Of a DNA stretch of 64,000 nucleotides, positions 60,150 through 64,000 are shown one piece after another. Numbering within the stretch: the first letter of the stretch is position 1; each line of letters opens with the position of its first letter. The position numbers and the translations under genes were made by a program. Source of the DNA: an uncultured Bacilli bacterium. GTDB lineage: Bacteria > Bacillota_I > Bacilli_A > RF39 > UBA660. The DNA is taken from contig CAKOKN010000001.1 in NCBI GenBank assembly GCA_934091055.1, positions 124,001 to 188,000 on the forward strand, written 5' to 3'. The notes beneath the pieces were generated by a model. That model did not search any database and had not been told where the DNA came from. It saw only the letters and a list, made by a program, of their open reading frames with translations.

Positions 60150-60875
60150 TTATTTAGTATGGTTAATTATATAACTATCTATTTTGCCTTCATTTTTTAA
60201 TCTTTCTAAGACTTTATTAATAGAATTTAATAGTTCTGTATTACCTTTTTTGACAATCATACCATAGCTATCACTAGCTAGAGAATCTGGTAGTATTTTT
60301 AGTGAAGTATTTTTTTCTATTATTTCTTTAGCAGGTAATTCATCCATAACTACACAGTCTACTTTATCATTTTTTAAGTCTTCGATAGCGGCTAGATACT
60401 TCTTTTGTCTTACTATCTCAGCATTTTTATAGTTGTCTGTTACATAGGTATCGGCAACGCTTCCTAGTTGAACGGCTATCTTTTTGTTACTAATACTACT
60501 ACTATTGGTAATTGGACTGTTTTCTTTTACTATTACTACTTGTTTTGATACAGCATAATTTATTGAGAAATCTACTTTTTCTACTCTTTCTTCGCTATAA
60601 CTTATTCCAGCAGCTCCAAAGTCGGCTTTTCCTGTTCTTACTTCGTTTATGATAGAATCGAAAGCAACATCTTTGACTACTAGTTTTTTTCCTAGTTCAG
60701 TAGCTATTTCTTTAGCTATATCAATGTCTACTCCAACTATTTCACCATTATCGTAGTATTCATATGGGGCAAAACCAGCTTCGGTAACCATAATTAATTC
60801 GTTACTATCTTTTTTGCAGCCTGTGGTAGTAAGTATAGATAGTACAGCAACTAATGTTAATAATATTTTCTTCAT
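60150..60875 (-). CDS. Polar amino-acid ABC transporter substrate-binding lipoprotein
   Basis: Surface lipoprotein that captures the amino acid. The N-terminus is a lipoprotein signal with lipobox LTTTGC (Cys20), the site acted on by the Lgt encoded at 6469. The 241-residue protein has the SBP-bac-3 pattern: TEAGFAPYEYYDNGEIVGVDIDIAKEIA (in part), then DFGAAGISYSEERVEKVDFS, KIAVQLGSVADTYV and VVMDELPAKEII. The ligand is not proven; arginine or a related cationic amino acid is suggested by the arc genes downstream. The gene opens the operon. Confidence 0.93.
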   Translation of the reverse strand: MKKILLTLVAVLSILTTTGCKKDSNELIMVTEAGFAPYEYYDNGEIVGVDIDIAKEIATELGKKLVVKDVAFDSIINEVRTGKADFGAAGISYSEERVEKVDFSINYAVSKQVVIVKENSPITNSSSISNKKIAVQLGSVADTYVTDNYKNAEIVRQKKYLAAIEDLKNDKVDCVVMDELPAKEIIEKNTSLKILPDSLASDSYGMIVKKGNTELLNSINKVLERLKNEGKIDSYIINHTK

Positions 60876-60967
60876 TTTTTCACTCTCCTAACATAATAAA
60901 TTATATCATAATATGTTATATTTTTGAATAATAAAAAAGCAATATATTTAAAAAATATATCACTTTT

Positions 60968-62158
60968 TTAATTATAGCTACTTGTTACTCCATAATACTC
61001 TTCCATTGTTGTCCAAGAACCGTTGTTATATAATTTTTCAGCAAGGGTCTTTCCAACATATCTTATATGCCAAGGTTCATAGATATAACCAGTTATATTA
61101 TCTTTTCCTTCGGGATATCTTATGATGAAACCATATTTATAGCAGTTATCTTTTAACCACTTGCCTTCGTTTGTATTAGCAAAGGAAGTTTCTACAGTAT
61201 TTAAATCAATGGCAAGGCCTGTTTGATGTTCAGAGTAACCTCCTTTAGCAGAATAGGTATCTGCTTTTTCAGTGCCTTCAAGATTTGCATAACTGTTATA
61301 GATATATTTTTGATCGTTATATGATCTATAACCTGAAGATGCATAGATATTTAAACCTTGATTTGAAGCTTCATTTTTTAATTCTTGAAAGGCATCAAAG
61401 ACATAGTCTACTACTTTGATATAACCATTTATAGAAACTAAGTTATTAGGAACAAAGTTACTTGGTAATGAATATGTTTTATTAACTAGTATTACATCAT
61501 CTACATAGGTTACTCCATAGTATGTTTTTATTCGATAACCATTGTCACTACGACTTAAAGTTACATTTTCGTTTTTTTCTACTGTGAAAGTGAATTCTTT
61601 TTTAGTAGAGTTGCCACTGGAATCTTTAGCAGTATAATATAGAGTATATACGCCTTCTTTTTCATAATCATAGTCACCCTCTAGTGATACTTTAATTTCT
61701 TCACCACTGTTATCACTAGCAGTTATTCCGTCCATTAGATCAGGCTTTTCAGTAAAGGCTGTTATAGTTATATCTTTTACTCCATCAATAGTAGGAGCGG
61801 TAGTGTCTTCGATAATTAGTTTTACTTCAATCTTTTCTTTTTTATAAGTTATAATACCTGTATATTCTCCTTTAGTATATGCTTTACCATCTTTGATGTC
61901 TAGTTTGTTCCACTTTATATCTTGGGATACTTTCTTGACATCTTTTGCACTTACATAGTCTTTAATTGTTGGTACTTCACTTCCTGCCTCGATAGTTATT
62001 TTATTCTTATAGTTTAGTCCTTTTCTACATACATAAAAATATATAACAGTACCTATTACAATAAGTAATATAGCTAATACTCCCGAGGATATTATTATCA
62101 GTTTTTTACTTGGTTTTCGTCTATTTTTATTTCTTTTATTTTTCTGTCTTTTTTCCAT
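60968..62158 (-). CDS. VanY-family D-Ala-D-Ala carboxypeptidase with Ig-like domain
   Basis: Extracytoplasmic peptidase trimming D-alanine from peptidoglycan stems. The 396-residue protein has a basic N-terminus, a signal-anchor helix (about residues 19-40), a beta-sandwich of the bacterial Ig/DUF5011 type (VKDITITAFTEKPDLMDGITA, DYEKEGVYTLYYTAKDSSGN, in parts, about residues 115-195), and a VanY/DacB domain with YSEHQTGLAIDLN (zinc His and Asp) and EPWHIRYVG (zinc His). It starts inside the end of tdk (23-base overlap) behind AAGGAG. Confidence 0.93.
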   Translation of the reverse strand: MEKRQKNKRNKNRRKPSKKLIIISSGVLAILLIVIGTVIYFYVCRKGLNYKNKITIEAGSEVPTIKDYVSAKDVKKVSQDIKWNKLDIKDGKAYTKGEYTGIITYKKEKIEVKLIIEDTTAPTIDGVKDITITAFTEKPDLMDGITASDNSGEEIKVSLEGDYDYEKEGVYTLYYTAKDSSGNSTKKEFTFTVEKNENVTLSRSDNGYRIKTYYGVTYVDDVILVNKTYSLPSNFVPNNLVSINGYIKVVDYVFDAFQELKNEASNQGLNIYASSGYRSYNDQKYIYNSYANLEGTEKADTYSAKGGYSEHQTGLAIDLNTVETSFANTNEGKWLKDNCYKYGFIIRYPEGKDNITGYIYEPWHIRYVGKTLAEKLYNNGSWTTMEEYYGVTSSYN

Positions 62159-62747
62159 ACTTTCTCCTTAACTTTTTATAGCAGGATCTACATACTGAGT
62201 CGTACTCAGCATCTATTCCATCTATTGATACTTGACTACCAGTAAATACTGGTATTAAGTTGGTATCTATTTTATTTAGTCTTAGGTTATGAGTAGCTTC
62301 GCTACCACACTTACAGACTGCTTTTAATTCTTCTAGAACATCAGCTACCTCTAGTAGTCTTTTACTACCTGGGAACATATTGGTAAAAGCGTCTGCTCTA
62401 AGGCCATAACAAAGTACTGGTATATTTAATATATCTACAACATCAGTTAGTTCATCTACTTGTTTAGGAGTTAAGAACTGAGCTTCATCTACGATTATGC
62501 AATCTAGATTATTATCTATCAAATGATAAGTTATTAAGTCATAGATATTTACTTCTGAAGATACAACATAGTCAGTATTAAGTTCTGCGCCTGATCTACT
62601 TTGAATTTTACTTCCAGCTTTTTTATCATCTCCTGGCTTCATAATTAATACTTCTTTATCTTTTTCTTTATAATTATAATATATCTTTATGATATCAGTT
62701 GTTTTGCCACTTTTCATTGCACCAAATTTAAAATATAATTTTGCCAT
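62136..62747 (-). CDS. tdk: Thymidine kinase
   Basis: Phosphorylates thymidine in nucleoside salvage. The 203-residue class II enzyme has the P-loop FGAMKSGKTTDII (about residues 6-18), the catalytic Glu in CIIVDEAQFLTPKQVDEL, the lasso loop CYGLRADAFTNMFPGSKRLLEVAD (in part), and zinc cysteines (CKCG, CRSC). The frame is open from 62783, but the ATG at 62747 follows TAAGGAG. It lies between the Xer gene and vanY in one minus-strand unit. Confidence 0.96.
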   Translation of the reverse strand: MAKLYFKFGAMKSGKTTDIIKIYYNYKEKDKEVLIMKPGDDKKAGSKIQSRSGAELNTDYVVSSEVNIYDLITYHLIDNNLDCIIVDEAQFLTPKQVDELTDVVDILNIPVLCYGLRADAFTNMFPGSKRLLEVADVLEELKAVCKCGSEATHNLRLNKIDTNLIPVFTGSQVSIDGIDAEYDSVCRSCYKKLRRKYGKKTEK

Positions 62748-62757
62748 AATATTCTCC

Positions 62758-63642
62758 TTACTTCTTAGCTCTTGGATGAGCATTATTATATGTTTTTCTT
62801 ATTTGTTCGTTAGTTATATGTGTATAGATACTGGTAGTATTTAAAGATTCGTGACCTAGTAGTTCTTTTACAGTCATTAAGTCAGATCCTTCTTCTAACA
62901 TATCAGTAGCAAAGGTATGTCTTAAAGTATGGGGACTTATTTTGATATCTAGTCCAGCTTTTTTAACATACTTATTTATGATATCTCTGATATATCTATC
63001 TGATATTCTGTCTCCGTGATTATTTAAAATTAAATAACCATTATTTTTTTTATTTAGTGAGTGATAGCCGTCACTCAAATATTTATCTAATGCTACTTTA
63101 GTGTGATTATTATATAATACTATTCTTTCTTTACTACCTTTACCTAGTACTTTAATAGATTTATCACTTTTGTTAATATCACTTATTTTGATATTTACTA
63201 GTTCACTTACTCGAAGACCTGTAGCATATAATAATTCTAATACTAGAGTATCTCTCTTCTCTAGAGGAGTATTGCTTTCACAAGCTGATAATATTTTATC
63301 TATTTCTTCATTTTTTAAGAATTTAGGTAAATGTTTTTCTCTTTTAGGGTTAGATATTTTAGAAAAATAATTATTGGTTATTACATCTTCATTAGTTAGA
63401 TAGTTATATAAACCTCTTATACTACTTAGCTTTCTAGATATAGATGTTTTGGTTATATTTCTAGAATATAAATACTTTAGGTAATCTTTTACTACTTTAT
63501 CATCAATATCTAATATATTTATAAAGTTATTTTGTAAGAACTCTTGATATTCTACTAGATCATCATAATAAGATAATATTGTTTTATCACTATATTTTCT
63601 TACTACTCTTAAGTATTCTAAGTAATTATTTATATATTTCAT
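62758..63642 (-). CDS. Tyrosine recombinase, XerC/XerD type
   Basis: Second Xer-type recombinase of the window, 294 residues. It has the N-terminal SAM-like core-binding domain (about residues 1-95) and a catalytic domain with ATGLRVSELVN, KVLGKGSKERIV, ISPHTLRHTFATDML and LGHESLNTTSIYTHI (Arg, Lys, HxxR, His, Tyr). It matches XerD/XerC of Firmicutes at least as well as the gene at 23892. Which is XerC and which XerD cannot be decided here. tdk starts ten bases after it. Confidence 0.92.
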   Translation of the reverse strand: MKYINNYLEYLRVVRKYSDKTILSYYDDLVEYQEFLQNNFINILDIDDKVVKDYLKYLYSRNITKTSISRKLSSIRGLYNYLTNEDVITNNYFSKISNPKREKHLPKFLKNEEIDKILSACESNTPLEKRDTLVLELLYATGLRVSELVNIKISDINKSDKSIKVLGKGSKERIVLYNNHTKVALDKYLSDGYHSLNKKNNGYLILNNHGDRISDRYIRDIINKYVKKAGLDIKISPHTLRHTFATDMLEEGSDLMTVKELLGHESLNTTSIYTHITNEQIRKTYNNAHPRAKK

Positions 63643-63742
63643 AATATCACACTTCTTGTCATTATTTATTTTATTACTAGTATAATTATATCATTTATAG
63701 GTTATTTAGTAAATAAAATTAACAGCTAGTTGATTAAAAAAT

Positions 63743-63780
63743 ACTTCAGTTAACAAAATTTAGGTTCTGCTAACTGAAGT
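63743..63780 (-). terminator. Terminator of the acetyltransferase gene
   Basis: On the minus strand ACTTCAGTTA (63780-63771) pairs with TAACTGAAGT (63752-63743), followed by ATTTTTTAAT. Confidence 0.8.
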
Positions 63781-63808
63781 GTGTGCATTATCTTAGCTTA
63801 TAAAATAA

Positions 63809-64000
63809 CTATTTATTATTTTTCCAATCATCTTTATTCATAATTAATAAGGTAGTATCAATCATAATACCATTTTTTTCATAAGCATTCTTTATGGTTT
63901 TATAATAATTAAAACCTAGTTTTTCTATAAATGACTTGCTTTTAATATTACCAGTATCATAACTAATAATAATATTATCATAATAATTATCTAATAAATA
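63809..64000 (-). CDS. GNAT family acetyltransferase, C-terminal part
   Basis: The window ends inside this gene; 63 C-terminal codons and the stop are visible. The residues include ISYDTGNIKSKSFIEKLGF, the end of a GNAT acetyl-CoA fold (N-x-x-S-x-x-x-x-E-K-L-G-F), followed by a strand and a polar tail (IMNKDDWKNNK). Substrate unknown. A good terminator follows. Confidence 0.72.
   Translation of the reverse strand, partial: YLLDNYYDNIIISYDTGNIKSKSFIEKLGFNYYKTIKNAYEKNGIMIDTTLLIMNKDDWKNNK

Overview
The window is very AT-rich chromosomal DNA from a low-GC Gram-positive bacterium, most likely an uncultured gut member of the Bacilli (RF39 or Mollicutes-like branch) that still carries endospore genes. 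The taxonomy is inference. The support is the Bacilli-type block comN-secDF-rel-dtd-aspS-6S RNA-tcdA-rarA, ylbD-ylbE, yqfC-yqfD, a CotY/CotZ-type coat protein, spoIIM, strong AGGAGG/AGGTGAT ribosome binding sites, and normal use of TGA as stop. No rRNA, tRNA, insertion sequence or CRISPR array was seen.

Layout. 1-14.3 kb is mostly plus strand: hsp20, two unknown genes, ligA, ylbD-ylbE, a minus-strand RodA/FtsW gene, lgt-trxB, lemA-DUF2207-metallopeptidase, rRNA methylase-rimM-trmD, and two unknown genes including a kinase-like one. 14.3-16.2 kb is minus: trpS, then a complete type III toxin-antitoxin module in which a two-repeat antitoxin RNA sits upstream of a ToxN-like endoribonuclease. 16.2-22.4 kb is plus: ZIP transporter, two unknown genes, spoIIM, mnmA, a Cro/CI-type regulator, and small peptides in an AT-rich gap. 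22.5-40.8 kb is mainly minus: phosphohexomutase, a Xer recombinase, a membrane protein, then (with rarA on plus) the conserved tcdA-6S-aspS-dtd-rel-secDF-comN block with an added AAA+ ATPase and nuclease, followed by sigma factor and SpoIIAA genes.

41-47 kb is the cell-surface and sporulation region: a class B sortase, a beta-helix surface protein ending in an NPQTS sorting signal, yqfC-yqfD and the coat protein. Between sortase and substrate lies a 1-kb segment (a truncated tetrapyrrole methylase, a HAD hydrolase, a small ORF) flanked by inverted copies of a twin-hairpin repeat. 47-52.4 kb holds a Phe T-box operon (small unknown gene, pheS, pheT), an unknown gene and frr. 52.6-64 kb holds a glycosyltransferase-TPR protein, a complete arginine deiminase operon (arcA-arcB-arcC-arcD) behind a polar amino-acid ABC transporter, then xer-tdk-vanY and the end of an acetyltransferase gene.

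How the genes work together. Arginine is probably imported by the ABC transporter or exchanged by ArcD, then degraded by ArcA, ArcB and ArcC to yield ATP. Aminoacyl-tRNA synthetases are controlled by T-boxes; the one before aspS appears to have a drastically shortened Stem I. Sortase B and the NPQTS protein form a substrate-enzyme pair.

The most unusual non-coding signal is a family of five intergenic elements, each made of two directly abutting hairpins whose stems differ between copies but stay base-paired, while the loops and the AG/CT loop-closing pairs are kept. I do not recognise it as a named element.
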